From contig DASXUL010000132.1 in assembly GCA_036504855.1 (NCBI GenBank), positions 1 through 64,000 of the forward strand: 64,000 bases of DNA, in the 5' to 3' direction. The notes below the pieces were generated by a model that saw only the letters and a program-made list of their open reading frames with translations, ran no database searches and was not told the DNA's origin. This document shows, one piece after another, positions 16,181 through 24,700 of the stretch; positions within the stretch are counted from its first letter, which is position 1; every line of letters begins with the position of its first letter. Position numbers and translations under genes: made by a program. The DNA comes from DASXUL01 sp036504855 (GTDB lineage Bacteria > Armatimonadota > DTGP01 > JAKQQT01).

Positions 16181-17347
16181 ATGCCAAGAGATCCACGAAT
16201 CGCATGCAGCCCAACCCAACCGCCCCCCTCGGTCCGAACCGGCGCCGTGCTCATCTGCCCGGACTCCTATAAGGGAACGCTCTCCGCCCTTCAGGCCGCG
16301 CAAGCCATCGAACGCGGCGTGCGCGCCGCCTGGCCGGAGGCCGACATTATCCTGCGCCCTCTGGCCGACGGAGGGGAGGGGACGCTGGAGGCCCTGCTGG
16401 CCCGCGGCGGCGAACGACGCTCGGCCATGGTGCAGGACCCCCTCGGCCGACCCGTAGCGGCAGAATGGGGCATCCTGGCGGACGGCACGGCGGTTGTGGA
16501 GATGGCGCAAGCATCCGGCCTGACGCTGCTTCTGGAATCGGAGCGCGATCCGCGCGCGGCTTCCAGCTACGGAACGGGCCAGCTCCTGCGCGAGGCGATC
16601 GGCGCCGGCTGCCAGCGCATCCTGGTGACCATCGGCGGCAGCGCCACCAACGACGGCGGCGCCGGCGCGATGCAAGCGCTGGGGGCCCGCTTCCTGGATG
16701 CGGGCGAGCGGGAGATTCCGCGCGGCGGCCTTGCCCTCTCCGGCCTTGCCCGAATTGATCTTGCCCGTTGGGAGGGTAGGGAAGGCTTGTCCGTCTCCGT
16801 GGCGTGCGACGTGGACAACCCGCTCTGCGGGCCGGATGGCGCAACGCACGTGTACGGCCCCCAGAAGGGCGCCTCCCCTGGGATGGCGGCGGAGCTGGAG
16901 GCGGCGATGCTGAACTACGGACGCGTTCTGGATGAGGCCTTTGGTTCGCCCATTTCAGATCGGCCTGGCGCCGGCGCGGCGGGCGGCATGGGCGCGGCCC
17001 TGATGGCTTTCCTGGGCGCAGTGATTCGGCCCGGCATTGATGTGGTGATGGACGCCGTGGGCTTCGACGAGGCGGTTCGGCGCGCCGGCCTTGTCCTTAC
17101 CGGGGAGGGCAAGCTCGACGCGCAGAGCCTCCGCGGGAAGACGATCTCCGGCGTCCTCCGCCGGCGCCAGGGGAAGCCCGTTATGATCCTGCCCGGCCGC
17201 TCGGAGTTGCCGGCGGCGGAACTCGGGGCTCTGGCGCGCGAGGGCGTGCTGGTCTGCCCGCCGGACGAGGCGCTGGCCCGGAGCGCCGGCGACTATGCCC
17301 TGCGCCTGGAACTCCAGACCCGTCTGGCTCTTCTATCATACGGATAG
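16181..17347 (+). CDS. Glycerate kinase (GarK/GlxK family)
   Basis: A glycerate kinase of the bacterial type I family (388 residues) that makes 2- or 3-phosphoglycerate from D-glycerate with ATP. Signatures are LICPDSYKGTLSALQAAQAIERG, LADGGEGTLEAL, SSYGTGQLLREA, TIGGSATNDGGAGAMQALGARF, VACDVDNPLCGPDGATHVYGPQKGA, GAAGGMGAALMAF and LTGEGKLDAQSLRGKTISGV. Length and motif order are normal. It starts at ATG 16181 with AAGG about 9 bases upstream and is divergent from the thymidylate-kinase-like operon. radA follows 91 bases downstream. It probably serves glycolate or glyoxylate carbon salvage. Confidence 0.93.
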   Translation: MPRDPRIACSPTQPPPSVRTGAVLICPDSYKGTLSALQAAQAIERGVRAAWPEADIILRPLADGGEGTLEALLARGGERRSAMVQDPLGRPVAAEWGILADGTAVVEMAQASGLTLLLESERDPRAASSYGTGQLLREAIGAGCQRILVTIGGSATNDGGAGAMQALGARFLDAGEREIPRGGLALSGLARIDLARWEGREGLSVSVACDVDNPLCGPDGATHVYGPQKGASPGMAAELEAAMLNYGRVLDEAFGSPISDRPGAGAAGGMGAALMAFLGAVIRPGIDVVMDAVGFDEAVRRAGLVLTGEGKLDAQSLRGKTISGVLRRRQGKPVMILPGRSELPAAELGALAREGVLVCPPDEALARSAGDYALRLELQTRLALLSYG

Positions 17348-17438
17348 GGGACGCTGGCCCGCGGCGAGGCCGCCCGCCGACCGGTGGACGGCGCAGCAGT
17401 CTTCCGGATGCGATAACCGACGAACCGTTTGGAACCGA

Positions 17439-18839
17439 ATGGCCAAAACTCAGACGAAATACGTGTGCACGCAGTGCGGGCACGAAGAACTGCGGTGGCG
17501 CGGACAGTGTCCGGAGTGCGATGGGTGGGGCACGCTTCAGGAGGAGGTGGGCCTGAAACCCTCGCCGGCCGCCGTTGCGCGCTCTCGCTCGCCCTTGGGC
17601 GCGGAAGCCCCCCGGCGGATTGCCGAGATCGGCCTCGAGGATTTCGGGCGCTGGTCCACCGGCATCGGCGAGCTGGATCGCGTGCTGGGGAACACCGCGC
17701 TGGATGGGAAGCTGCAAGTGGGCGTGGTGCCCGGCTCCGTGGTGCTACTGGGCGGCGACCCCGGCATCGGCAAGTCCACCCTGCTGACCCAGGTGGGACA
17801 CATTGTGAGCCGCACGGTGGGCCCGGTGCTCTACGCCAGCGGCGAGGAGTCCGTTCAGCAGATCAAGATGCGCTCGCGGCGGCTGGGGCCGTCTGGCGCC
17901 GACCTCTATCTGGTCTCGGAAACCGATATCGATAGCATCGAGCGCGCCGTGGCGCAGGTGAACCCGTGTTGCGTGGTCGTGGACTCGATCCAGACCATGC
18001 GCCACCCGGAGGTCGATTCGTCGCCGGGCACCGTTTCGCAGGTGCGAACGTGCACGGAGGCGCTGATGCGTCTCGCCAAGGGACGCAACACGGCGGTTTT
18101 CCTGGTGGGGCACGTCACCAAGGAAGGCGCCATCGCCGGGCCGCGCGTGTTGGAGCACATGGTGGACACCGTGCTCTACTTTGAGGGCGAACGCACCCAG
18201 ACGTACCGGATCCTGCGGGCGGTGAAAAATCGGTTTGGATCCACCAACGAGATTGGCGTTTTCGAAATGGGCGGGGAAGGGCTCTGCGAGGTGGAGAACC
18301 CCAGCGAGATGCTCCTTTCCGAGCGAGACGCCAACGGGCCCGGCAGCGTGGTAACCGCCGCCATGGAGGGCACGCGTCCGCTGTTGCTGGAAGTGCAGGC
18401 CCTGGCCGCGCCCAGCCACCTGGCGCAGCCTCGGCGCAGCGCCACCGGGATGGATTTCAACCGTACCCAGATGGTGCTGGCCGTGCTGGAGAAGCGCGTG
18501 GGGCTGCGCCTGGGAAACCTGGACGTGTTTACGAACGTGGCCGGCGGGGTCAAACTCATGGAGCCGGCCGCGGATCTTGCCGTGGCCCTCGCCGTGGCCA
18601 GCAGTCTCAGCGACATCCCGATAGATGCGGAAACCCTGGCAATCGGCGAGATTGGTTTGGCCGGCGAGGTGCGCGCGGTGCAAAATGTGGAGAAGCGTTT
18701 GCAGGAAGCGGCGCGGTTGGGGTTTCGGCGCGCCATCGTGCCGGCCCGCAGCGCGCGGCGCCTGGGCGCCGGCATCGGCCTGGAGCTTGTGCCGGTGCAG
18801 ACGGTCCGAGGGGCCGTGGAAGTGGCTTTCAGCGGGTGA
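17439..18839 (+). CDS. radA: DNA repair protein RadA
   Basis: A RecA-like ATPase (466 residues) that promotes branch migration of recombination intermediates. The N-terminal zinc finger has Cys10, Cys13, Cys24 and Cys27 (CTQCGH...CPECDGWG). Walker A is GGDPGIGKST at 105-114, the RadA motif KNRFG is at 263-267, and the C-terminal Lon-protease-like domain runs from about 300 (GVKLMEPAADLAVALAVASS, IGEIGLAGEVRAV). The start at ATG 17439 leads straight into the zinc finger; longer in-frame extension has no ribosome site. Length is normal. Confidence 0.96.
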   Translation: MAKTQTKYVCTQCGHEELRWRGQCPECDGWGTLQEEVGLKPSPAAVARSRSPLGAEAPRRIAEIGLEDFGRWSTGIGELDRVLGNTALDGKLQVGVVPGSVVLLGGDPGIGKSTLLTQVGHIVSRTVGPVLYASGEESVQQIKMRSRRLGPSGADLYLVSETDIDSIERAVAQVNPCCVVVDSIQTMRHPEVDSSPGTVSQVRTCTEALMRLAKGRNTAVFLVGHVTKEGAIAGPRVLEHMVDTVLYFEGERTQTYRILRAVKNRFGSTNEIGVFEMGGEGLCEVENPSEMLLSERDANGPGSVVTAAMEGTRPLLLEVQALAAPSHLAQPRRSATGMDFNRTQMVLAVLEKRVGLRLGNLDVFTNVAGGVKLMEPAADLAVALAVASSLSDIPIDAETLAIGEIGLAGEVRAVQNVEKRLQEAARLGFRRAIVPARSARRLGAGIGLELVPVQTVRGAVEVAFSG

Positions 18840-18921
18840 CAGACTCCAGCGTGACGCCCCGTCTGGCGGCATGCTGGCCGTCAGATCAGCGAACCGGAAC
18901 GGCCTCCGTGGCCAAATACCA

Positions 18922-18970
18922 CGGCGCGAAGGCGCCGTTAGCCTGCTGAGCCGGCCCATCTGGGCCAGGC
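18922..18970. repeat. Half copy of a GGCGCGAAGGCGCC-type palindromic element
   Basis: The stretch CGGCGCGAAGGCGCCGTTAG...CTGAGCCGGCC...GGGCCAGGC is close to the reverse complement of the left half of the element at 56104-56218. The matching second arm is not clear here, so it looks like a degraded or partial copy. It lies between radA and the protease-like gene. Confidence 0.6.
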
Positions 18971-18998
18971 AGTTCGGCATTCAGGAGAGGGGACATCC

Positions 18999-20249
18999 GT
19001 GCGGCGATTGGCCGTTATCCTAGTGGTTCTGGCCCTCAGCGGCGTGGCGGCCTTTGCGCAGGTCCGCCCTCTCGTGGATGTGCCCCTGCGGTACGTGCGC
19101 GGCGCGGCGCTCATCGACCACGTGCGCATCAACGGGCAGGGAGATTACACCTTCCTCCTGGACACCGGGTCTACCGCCTGCACCATCACGTCGGAGGTTG
19201 CGGATGAGCTGCACCTAACGCGCGGCAAGTGGTCCAACGTGGCGTCGATTGGCTCCACGAAGAAACTGCGCGCCGCCCAGGTGAAGTCCATCGCGGTGGA
19301 GGGGGCCCTGGTGGACGCGCCTCTCACCCTCATCTCGGACGATAACGGCCTCTCGGCCCACGTCGGCGGCGCCGTTCACGGCGTGTTGGGCACGCCCTTC
19401 CTCTGGAAATGGCCCGTTCAGCTCGATTTCCCCGCGCGCCGCTTCCGGGTGCTTCCGCGCGATTTCGACGTTCGCACGGAACCGGTGGAGTCGCCTTGGA
19501 GCAGCGTGGCCGGCTTTACGCTGCGGTCGCGCGCGGCCTATATTCCGGTTGCCCTGAACGGCGGTCAGCCCCATGCGATGATGCTGGACACCGGGGCTAC
19601 CGGGATCGTGATTACCGATTCCCGCGCCAAGGAGGCGAAGGCTCGCACCGCGCGCGTCACCAGCACCTCGGTGGGGCCGTTTGGCCCGCGCCGTCAGAGC
19701 GCCTACTGGATCCTGGATTCGGTGCGCGTGGCCGGTCTCACCGTCGATAACGCCCAGGCGTTCACGCCTGAGAGCGTCGGCGACTGGCGATCCGAGCAAC
19801 TTGGAAATGACGTGCTGGAGCAGTTCCGCGTGACCGTGGATGCCGCGCGCCGGCTCGTGCGGTTCGACCGTGACCAGATGGCGGAGTGGTGGCCGGAGGG
19901 CGCGAAGGCGTCGCCCTGGGGAGTCGGCCTCGTAACGCGGCGTGACCCGAACGGCATCCGCGTCGCCAAGCTCTGGCCCGACAGCGACGCAGCCGCCAAA
20001 GGCATCCAGCCAGGCGATGAACTGGTCGCCGTGGACGGAAACGAGGCCGCCTCGGTGCAGGACGGCTCGTTGAACGACCTTCTGAGCCAGCCTCCCGGAT
20101 ACCCGGTGGCGGTCACCGTGCGCGCCGCTGACGGCGCGGAGCGGAAGCTGGACCTGGTTTCGCGCCGCTACGTGCGTAAGCGGCCTTCCAGCACGGACGA
20201 CGCTATCGCGAGATCCCTCTCGGTGATCCAACCGGATAGCCCGAAGTAA
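18999..20249 (+). CDS. Exported retropepsin-like aspartyl protease with PDZ domain
   Basis: A 416-residue secreted protein starting with GTG (GAGAGGGG upstream). It has a signal peptide (MRRLAVILVVLALSGVAAFAQ), then two pepsin-like half domains, each with a DTG motif: Asp55 (FLLDTGSTACTI) and Asp197 (MMLDTGATGIVI). The hydrophobic-hydrophobic-Gly partner motifs (GVLGTPFLW, GNDVLEQF) follow each. A C-terminal PDZ domain covers about 305-395 (VAKLWPDSDAAAKGIQPGDELVAVDG). Bacterial homologs are common but poorly studied. Both catalytic Asp residues are intact, so activity is plausible. Confidence 0.88.
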   Translation: MRRLAVILVVLALSGVAAFAQVRPLVDVPLRYVRGAALIDHVRINGQGDYTFLLDTGSTACTITSEVADELHLTRGKWSNVASIGSTKKLRAAQVKSIAVEGALVDAPLTLISDDNGLSAHVGGAVHGVLGTPFLWKWPVQLDFPARRFRVLPRDFDVRTEPVESPWSSVAGFTLRSRAAYIPVALNGGQPHAMMLDTGATGIVITDSRAKEAKARTARVTSTSVGPFGPRRQSAYWILDSVRVAGLTVDNAQAFTPESVGDWRSEQLGNDVLEQFRVTVDAARRLVRFDRDQMAEWWPEGAKASPWGVGLVTRRDPNGIRVAKLWPDSDAAAKGIQPGDELVAVDGNEAASVQDGSLNDLLSQPPGYPVAVTVRAADGAERKLDLVSRRYVRKRPSSTDDAIARSLSVIQPDSPK

Positions 20250-20406
20250 ACCGGCGCTTCGCCGGTGGACGCCAATCCGCCTTCGTTGAGGAACCCGTAG
20301 TCGCCGCAGGGGGACCGAGGGCGGATCCCTGCGTGGATCCATCCGACGGGATTCAAGGCCGCGCCAGGGCTATCACGCGGAAGCCCTCTCGCCGGCGGGG
20401 CCTGGA

Positions 20407-20955
20407 TCACCCCACGAACATCTCTGTTACCCACATCTCGCCATCCCCGGCGACGTAGACCCCGATGCCGGCTCGGGTGAATTCCGGGTTCAGGATGTTC
20501 TCGCGGTGCGCCTCGCTGTGCATCAGGGAGCGGTGGCCCCAGGAGACATCCGGCACGCTGCCGTAGAAGAGGTTCTCGGCGATGGTGTAGGAGGGGGGCG
20601 GATCGGCCACGCACTGCTCCCAACGGTCGGCGGGGCTCTCAAGGCCGGCCACGGGCGATGAGTGGTCGAAGTAGCCCAGCCGCGCCATTTCCTCGCTGTG
20701 CTGGCGCGCGGCGGAGCAGAGGGTGGGGTCCCAAGCCACGGTCGGCAGGCCACGGCGCATCCGTTCCGCGTTCACGAGGTTCAGGAATCGGGCCTCCGGG
20801 GCGGAGGCGCCGGGGCGCGCCAGATCGGCGCGTATCCCAGCGGAGAGCGCGGCCGTGGGCGCGGGGAAGGCGAGGGCCCGCGGCGCGGGGGCGGCGACGG
20901 CGGCCCTGGCGCAGAGCGCGCCGAGCAGGGCGATGGACGCGGTGGTTCGGAACAT
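20407..20955 (-). CDS. Secreted CAP-domain (SCP/PR1-like) protein
   Basis: A 182-residue exported protein. A signal peptide (MFRTTASIALLGALCARAAVAAP) is followed by a CAP domain: FLNLVNAERMRRGLPTVAWDPTLCSAARQHSEEMARLGYFDHSS, then IAENLFYG, SWGHRSLMHSEAHRENILNPEFTRAGIGVYV. The His and Glu residues of the CAP cavity (H...E...HRENIL) are present. Bacterial CAP proteins may bind lipids or act on the cell wall; the role is unknown. GGAGG lies 9 bases before the ATG. It is convergent with the aspartyl protease gene. Confidence 0.9.
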   Translation of the reverse strand: MFRTTASIALLGALCARAAVAAPAPRALAFPAPTAALSAGIRADLARPGASAPEARFLNLVNAERMRRGLPTVAWDPTLCSAARQHSEEMARLGYFDHSSPVAGLESPADRWEQCVADPPPSYTIAENLFYGSVPDVSWGHRSLMHSEAHRENILNPEFTRAGIGVYVAGDGEMWVTEMFVG

Positions 20956-21335
20956 CCGGTGAACCTCCTTCCGGCAGACGGGAGCGCGCCGGCGGCCTCT
21001 CCGCTTCTAGCGCTTGCTTGCTCATCTGTTCTTTCCATGGTGCGGGTTCGGTCTCCTACGTTTTCCGCCCCGCGCTCCGCAAACGGCGCCGCGCCGTGCG
21101 TGCGAAAGCTCCCCATCGCGCGCGGAAGGGCCGTTCTAACAGTTTGTTCGGCGCGTGGCGCGGCCCCATAAGAACCGATTATGAATCGCGGGAGGACGGC
21201 GCGTGCACCGGGGGACAATGGCCCATCCGGAGCTTTGGGGGGAAGAGTGCAACGGGCGTGCCAAAAAGTGGAGCCCGGGACGCGCCGTTCGAATGGGCGA
21301 GCGCTTACGCGCGCGGCATCATCCGCGGGGAAACG
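20956..21335. other. Gene-free stretch between CAP gene and pilT terminator
   Basis: I find no gene with both a ribosome site and family-like sequence. Open frames here are Arg/Pro/Gly-rich by-products of composition. The promoter of the CAP gene should lie near its right-hand ATG side, but no clear boxes are seen. Confidence 0.4.
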
Positions 21336-21377
21336 AACAAGGGCCGCCGCTCCCTGGCGGGAGCGGCGGCCCTTGTT
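21336..21377 (-). terminator. Strong hairpin terminator after pilT
   Basis: AACAAGGGCCGCCGCTCC at 21336-21353 and its perfect complement at 21360-21377 form an 18-bp stem with a 6-base loop. It lies 38 bases beyond the pilT stop codon on the minus strand. The stem begins and ends with A/T-rich bases (AACAA/TTGTT), giving a short T-run on either strand. Confidence 0.85.
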
Positions 21378-21414
21378 GTCCGCTTCGCCCGGCCGTGCAG
21401 GCCAGGCGCCGGCC

Positions 21415-22611
21415 CTAGCGCTTGCGCGCCGCCTGCGCGGCGGCCAGTTCGTCCTGGCTCACGGCCTCGCCGTAGATGTTCATGAACTCCTGGAGGTTTC
21501 CGGCCTTCGCCGCGGCTTCCTCGAACGATACCATCCGCTTGCGGGCCAGCTCGGCCAGGTTCTGGTCCAGGGTCATCATGCCCTGGCGCGCGCCGGTTTG
21601 GATCGTGGAGTTGATCTGGTGCGTCTTGGCTTCGCGGATGAGGTTCCGGATAGCCGGCACCGCAACCATCGTCTCGAAGGCGGCAACGCGCCCGCGCCCG
21701 TCCGCTGTCTTCAGCAGCGTCTGCGAGACCACGCCGATGAGGTTGACGCTCATCTGCATGCGGACCTGCTGCTGCTGGTGAGTGGGGAACACGTCGATGA
21801 TGCGGTCTACCGTCTGAACCGCGTCCGTGGTGTGCAGCGTGCCGAACACCAGGTGGCCGGTTTCGGCGGCGGTGATGGCCAGGGAGATCGTCTCAAGGTC
21901 GCGCATCTCGCCCACGAGGATGACGTCTGGATCCTGGCGGAGCACGTACTTCAGGGCGTTGGCGAAGGAGAGCGTGTCGGTGCCGAGTTCGCGCTGGTTG
22001 ATGAGGGCCTTCTTGTCCTCGTGAACGAACTCAACGGGATCCTCAACGGTCATGATGTGAACGTCCATGCGCTCGTTGATGTAGTTGATCATTGCCGCGA
22101 GCGACGTGGTCTTCCCGGAGCCGGTGGGGCCGGTCACCAGCACGAGGCCGCGCGGGCGTTCGCAGAAGTAGCGGCACACGGCGGGGAGGTTGAGGTCCTC
22201 CATCGTCTTGATCGTGATGGGGATGGCGCGCAAACACCCGGTCACCGAGCCGCGCTGATACATAAGGTTGACGCGGAATCGCGAAAGGCCCGGGATCTCG
22301 TGCGCCAGGTCCAGTTCCAGGTTCTTCTCAAACGTCTCCCTCTGCCGGTCTGAGATGATGCTGTAACAGATGGCTTGCGCCTGCTCGGTGGTCAGTTTCG
22401 GATACGGCGCCGGCAGCAGATCTCCGTGGATGCGGAAGAGCGGCGCGGAGTTCTCCTTGATGATCAGGTCCGAGCCCTCGCTGTGTACCATATGGGCCAG
22501 CAGGTGGTCCAGGTATTGGCGCGGCGTCATGGGCGTGCCGCCGTTGCCGGCTGGCGTGGCCGCGGCGGCATGGGTAACCGTGGCCGCCGGAGTGATAGCT
22601 GTTTCGTTCAT
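21415..22611 (-). CDS. pilT: Type IV pilus retraction ATPase PilT (paralog 1)
   Basis: A hexameric secretion-superfamily ATPase (398 residues) that powers pilus retraction at the inner membrane. Walker A is GPTGSGKTTSLAAMI, the Asp box TVEDPVEFVHEDKK, Walker B ALKYVLRQDPDVILVGEMRDLET and the His box GHLVFGTLHTTDAVQTVDRIIDVF. The N-terminal PAS-like domain carries SDLIIKENSAPLFRIHGDL. The C-terminus adds an AIRNL motif (PAIRNLIREAKTHQINS) known to be needed for retraction. A paralog lies 27 bases upstream on the same strand. A strong terminator follows. Confidence 0.95.
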   Translation of the reverse strand: MNETAITPAATVTHAAAATPAGNGGTPMTPRQYLDHLLAHMVHSEGSDLIIKENSAPLFRIHGDLLPAPYPKLTTEQAQAICYSIISDRQRETFEKNLELDLAHEIPGLSRFRVNLMYQRGSVTGCLRAIPITIKTMEDLNLPAVCRYFCERPRGLVLVTGPTGSGKTTSLAAMINYINERMDVHIMTVEDPVEFVHEDKKALINQRELGTDTLSFANALKYVLRQDPDVILVGEMRDLETISLAITAAETGHLVFGTLHTTDAVQTVDRIIDVFPTHQQQQVRMQMSVNLIGVVSQTLLKTADGRGRVAAFETMVAVPAIRNLIREAKTHQINSTIQTGARQGMMTLDQNLAELARKRMVSFEEAAAKAGNLQEFMNIYGEAVSQDELAAAQAARKR

Positions 22612-22638
22612 AAGGGACTTCTCTGTGATATCCGCTCT

Positions 22639-23832
22639 CTAGCGGCGGGTCTGGCCCTGGGCGGCGGCGGCGGCTTCGGCCATCATCTTCTGGGCGCGCT
22701 GTTCGAAATCTTTCGGGTTGCTGGATTTGGAGAGCGCGTCTTCATACTTGATGACGCGGCTCTTCACGAGATCCAGCAGATACTGGTCCAAGCTGATCAT
22801 TCCGTGCTCGGCCCCTGTCTGGATATCGGTGTACATCTGGTGCGTTTTGCCCTCGCGGATCAGCGCGCGGATGGCGGGGGTGCAGACCATTACCTCGAAG
22901 GCGGCCACACGACCCTTCTCGTCGGCGCGCGGCAGCAGCGTTTGCGAGATTACGGAGAGCAGGGTTACGGAAAGCTGCATGCGGATCTGCTGCTGTTGCT
23001 CCGGGGAGAAGACGTCGATCACGCGGTCCACCGTCTGCGGAGCGTCCGTGGTGTGGAGCGTGGCAAAAACGAGGTGGCCCGTTTCGGCCGCGGTGATCGC
23101 CAGCGAAATCGTCTCAAGGTCGCGCATTTCGCCAACGAGGATGACGTCTGGGTTCTGGCGCAGAACGTGCTTCAGCGCCTCGTTGAACGAGTGGGTATCC
23201 ATGCCCAGCTCGCGCTGTTCCACGGCGCACTGGATATCCTGGTGGAGGAACTCGATGGGGTCTTCCACCGTGATGATGTGCTTGTGCGTGAGGGTATTGA
23301 TGTGGTGGATCATCGCGGCCAGTGACGTGGACTTGCCGGAGCCGGTTGGCCCGGTCACCAGCACGAGGCCGCGCGGGCGCAGCGCCAGATCCTTCGTCAC
23401 GGCGGGCAGTCCCAGATCGTCGATTGATTTGATCTTGATCGGGATGGCGCGCATCACGGCGCCAACGTGGCCGCGCTGGCGGAAAAAGTTCACGCGGAAG
23501 CGCGAGACGCCGGGGATCGAATAGGAGAGGTCCGCTTCCAGGAACTCGTCGAATCGCGCCTGCCGCTCTTCATTCAGAAGCTGGTTGGCGAGCCCCTCCG
23601 TGTCTTCGGCGGTGAGCTTCGGGTAGTTGGTCCGAAACAGGTCGCCGTGAACGCGCATAACGGGCGGTTCGCCGACCCGCAGATGCAGGTCGCTGGCCTC
23701 GCGGGCCACCAGTTCACGGAGCAGATCATCGATACGGAACTTGGTCTGGGCCGCTCCAGTCGCGGTAGCGGGAACGGTCGTGGCCGGCGCGCCATCGGCG
23801 GCCGCGGCGTTAACGGGGGCTTCCACACTCAT
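22639..23832 (-). CDS. pilT: Type IV pilus retraction ATPase PilT (paralog 2)
   Basis: A 397-residue PilT homolog with SDLHLRVGEPPVMRVHGDL, Walker A GPTGSGKSTSLAAMIHHIN, Asp box TVEDPIEFLHQDIQ, Walker B DPDVILVGEMRDLET-like segment and His box GHLVFATLHTTDAPQTVDRVIDVF. The AIRALIREGKTHQMYT motif is also intact. The N-terminus has a 30-residue Ala/Thr-rich extension. The two paralogs form a bicistronic unit. Having two retraction ATPases is common in twitching bacteria (PilT/PilU); which is PilU-like cannot be told without alignment. Both keep all catalytic boxes. Confidence 0.95.
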   Translation of the reverse strand: MSVEAPVNAAAADGAPATTVPATATGAAQTKFRIDDLLRELVAREASDLHLRVGEPPVMRVHGDLFRTNYPKLTAEDTEGLANQLLNEERQARFDEFLEADLSYSIPGVSRFRVNFFRQRGHVGAVMRAIPIKIKSIDDLGLPAVTKDLALRPRGLVLVTGPTGSGKSTSLAAMIHHINTLTHKHIITVEDPIEFLHQDIQCAVEQRELGMDTHSFNEALKHVLRQNPDVILVGEMRDLETISLAITAAETGHLVFATLHTTDAPQTVDRVIDVFSPEQQQQIRMQLSVTLLSVISQTLLPRADEKGRVAAFEVMVCTPAIRALIREGKTHQMYTDIQTGAEHGMISLDQYLLDLVKSRVIKYEDALSKSSNPKDFEQRAQKMMAEAAAAAQGQTRR

Positions 23833-24133
23833 TCACAATCCCTCATTTGCAGTTATATCGCGGCCTTCCGCGCTCCGCTCCGGCGGAACCGGGGGGCGCG
23901 CCGCCGTCTACTGGAGGCGCTTCAGCAGGGCGTCGCCCAGCGTCGCGGTGCAATCGGCGCCCGCCGCCGCCGGCCCGAAAGGGGCATGAACCACGGGCAG
24001 CAGACGCTTCCCTTCGCGGCGGCGCCGCTCATCCGGAGCCTCCGAGGAAACAACTCTACATCCCTTACTGATTGTAGCACGAGACGGCGGGTCTGCCGTT
24101 TGGACGCCGACGCTGCTATGCTGATTCCAGGAT

Positions 24134-24231
24134 GGGGGCGGATCGGGTCTGGTGGCCTGGGCGGTCTTCAAAACCGTGTCCGGGGCGGTTACGCCGTCCT
24201 GGGTGGGTTCGATTCCCACACGCTCCCGCCA
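24134..24231 (+). tRNA. selC: tRNA-Sec (anticodon TCA)
   Basis: This 98-base gene folds as a selenocysteine tRNA. The 5' GGGGGCGG pairs with CGCTCCC before G73 and an encoded CCA. The anticodon stem is GCGGT/ACCGT with loop CTTCAAA, anticodon TCA. The variable arm is long (GGGGCGG-TTA-CGCCGTCC region), and the T arm is GTGGG-TTCGATT-CCCAC. The long acceptor plus long variable arm and UCA anticodon are specific to tRNA-Sec. The eighth acceptor pair looks like a G-A mismatch. selA, selB and selD are not in the window. Confidence 0.92.
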
Positions 24232-24414
24232 GCCTTTCCGGCGGCCCCAATGGTACAGACTGCCGGGGCGTCGCCATTTGTTCGGCCCGCGAGTGAGATT
24301 TGCCCTGCTTCAGCGGTTCGCCGCAACGTTTTGATCCGCTAAGCCCCCTGATCTTTGGGCGCCTGGCTGCCGACATGAGGAGCAGTGACACTATTTGGCA
24401 CGGAGAAGCACCCC

Positions 24415-24603
24415 ATGCATGTCCGGTATCTCACCATCGACGAAGCCGCGGCCCTCAAGGGCGTAACCCCGCGCGACGTCCATGAAGCGCTCTGCCGAGG
24501 CGAATTGTCTCCCGTCCTCGTCTACCGCTCGGACCTCACGGACCCCCGTCTCCTGGACCGCTGGGACCTGGAATACTGGCGCCCCACCGCCGCCGCGGCG
24601 TAA
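24415..24603 (+). CDS. Small HTH (excisionase/MerR-like) protein
   Basis: A 62-residue product. The first half, RYLTIDEAAALKGVTPRDVHEALCRGEL, matches the helix-turn-helix pattern of excisionase-like DNA-binding proteins ('xxT-xxEAA-xL-GVs-xx-tVxrxixxGxL'). The rest (SPVLVYRSDLTDPRLLDRWDLEYW) would be a wing and tail. GGAG lies 10 bases upstream of the ATG. It stands alone between tRNA-Sec and a palindromic terminator. Proximity to a tRNA could hint at a former integrated element, but no integrase or att duplication is visible next to it. Confidence 0.6.
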   Translation: MHVRYLTIDEAAALKGVTPRDVHEALCRGELSPVLVYRSDLTDPRLLDRWDLEYWRPTAAAA

Positions 24604-24620
24604 TCGCCGAGTTCCGAAAA

Positions 24621-24690
24621 ACCACAAAGACACAGAGGCGCAAAGGTCCGGAATCTTCTCCGGACCTTTGTGCCTCTGTGTCTTTGTGGT
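24621..24690 (-). repeat. 30-bp-arm palindrome ACCACAAAGACACAGAGG..., likely terminator of leuS
   Basis: The arm at 24621-24650 and its complement at 24661-24690 differ at one position. The words CACAAAG, ACACAGAGG and CAAAGGTCCGG recur as in the element at 3313-3363. It lies just beyond the leuS stop on the minus strand, followed on that strand by TTTTCGG, so it can end leuS transcription. From memory, near-identical words are seen in intergenic palindromes of many unrelated bacteria. Confidence 0.8.
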
Positions 24691-24700
24691 GACTCCGGGT

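Noticed and set aside
23908..24391. Minus-strand open frames across tRNA-Sec
   Set aside because: They contain peptide patterns (GIEPTQDGVTAPDTVLK, CGNRTH) typical of frames read from the strand opposite a tRNA. The end of the longer one is vaguely dehydrogenase-like but too short to support.
24134..24603. Integrated element at tRNA-Sec
   Set aside because: A small HTH-like gene follows the tRNA, but no integrase or duplicated tRNA 3' end was seen nearby.
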